DNA of 33,000 bases from Yersinia ruckeri ATCC 29473 (lineage in GTDB: Bacteria > Pseudomonadota > Gammaproteobacteria > Enterobacterales > Enterobacteriaceae): NCBI RefSeq assembly GCF_000754815.1, contig NZ_KN150747.1, forward strand, positions 650,555 to 683,554. The letters are read 5' to 3'. Position 1 is the stretch's first letter. Each line of letters opens with the position of its first letter. The notes beneath the pieces were generated by a model, which was given only the letters and a program-made list of their open reading frames with translations, was not told the origin of the DNA and did not search any database. The position numbers and the translations under genes are program-made. Below, one piece after another: positions 32,863 to 33,000 of the stretch.

Positions 32863-32883
32863 TTTGCTGTGGAATGCAGCAAA
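32863..32883. promoter_or_regulatory. Dyad upstream of the rRNA promoter, possible Fis site
   Basis: TTTGCTG (32863-32869) and CAGCAAA (32877-32883) form a perfect 7-7-7 inverted repeat. Its inner 15 bases start with G and end with C, as Fis sites do, and centre about 72 bases before the predicted rRNA start, near where Fis site I lies in E. coli rrnB P1. The central bases are not a good Fis match, so this is tentative. Confidence 0.3.
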
Positions 32884-32945
32884 CGATCATTTTAATTGAA
32901 ATTAGCAGTTGCGGCCTGCGCGGAACTCCCTATAATGCGCATCCA
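32884..32945 (+). promoter_or_regulatory. P1 promoter of a ribosomal RNA operon
   Basis: TTGCGG (-35, 32909-32914) and TATAAT (-10, 32931-32936) are 16 bases apart, the spacing of E. coli rrn P1 promoters. CTCCC precedes the -10 and GCGCATCC follows it, close to the rrn P1 consensus with its GC-rich discriminator. The start should be A 32945, nine bases past the -10. The upstream 32884-32907 is A/T-rich, suiting an UP element. In E. coli rrnE is divergent from purH at this place. The leader runs past the window end, so the 16S gene is not seen. Confidence 0.87.
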
Positions 32946-33000
32946 TCGAGACGGCACACAACGAATCAAGTAGTTAAGTGACCGGCAAAGAGAACAGAGA

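Noticed and set aside
32872..32892. Possible second PurR half-site AGCAAACG near the rRNA promoter
   Set aside because: Only one half matches; the other half (ATCATTTT) does not resemble the operator.

Overview
The window is a stretch of core chromosome from a gamma-proteobacterium of the order Enterobacterales, most likely Yersinia or a close relative in Yersiniaceae. Nearly every protein aligns along its length with its Escherichia coli counterpart, and the order matches the E. coli rrnB-murB to purHD-rrnE segment. The genus is inferred from remembered protein features (a 1406-residue RpoC, a long ThiC), not from a search. E. coli has htrC after rpoC and zraPSR near hupA; neither is here.

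Layout. 1-464: non-coding lead-in. 465-2461: murB-birA (cell wall; biotin ligase/repressor), convergent with coaA (pantothenate kinase). 3932-5791: stable-RNA-type promoter, four tRNAs (Thr-Tyr-Gly-Thr), then tufB. 5977-18254: secE-nusG, rplKA, rplJL-rpoBC, covering protein export, elongation control, ribosomal stalk and RNA polymerase. This block carries visible controls: an L11 promoter embedded in the nusG terminator hairpin, an L1-type leader, the L10 leader target, an attenuator after rplL and a structured rpoB leader. 18265-24042 (minus): thiCEFSGH, a tightly overlapping thiamin operon behind a TPP riboswitch. 24050-24176: a palindromic element resembling a dispersed repeat. 24205-29507: rsd (anti-sigma 70) divergent from nudC, then hemE-nfi, a DUF416 gene (yjaG), hupA (HU alpha) and a DUF1481 lipoprotein (yjaH-like). 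29604-32503 (minus): purHD under a probable PurR operator. The right end holds a divergent rRNA P1 promoter with a perfect DnaA box upstream; the rRNA gene lies beyond the window.

Together these genes supply translation, transcription and cofactor or nucleotide synthesis (biotin use, CoA, thiamin, heme, purines), mostly under growth-rate or end-product control. I found no CRISPR array, insertion sequence, prophage, toxin-antitoxin pair or defence cassette, and no convincing undescribed multi-gene system. The less routine points are a possible 49-residue protein before the tRNA cluster, the promoter/terminator overlap at rplK, the palindromic repeat touching the thiC promoter, the DnaA box and dyad upstream of the rRNA promoter, and a Gln/Ser-rich insert in ThiC.
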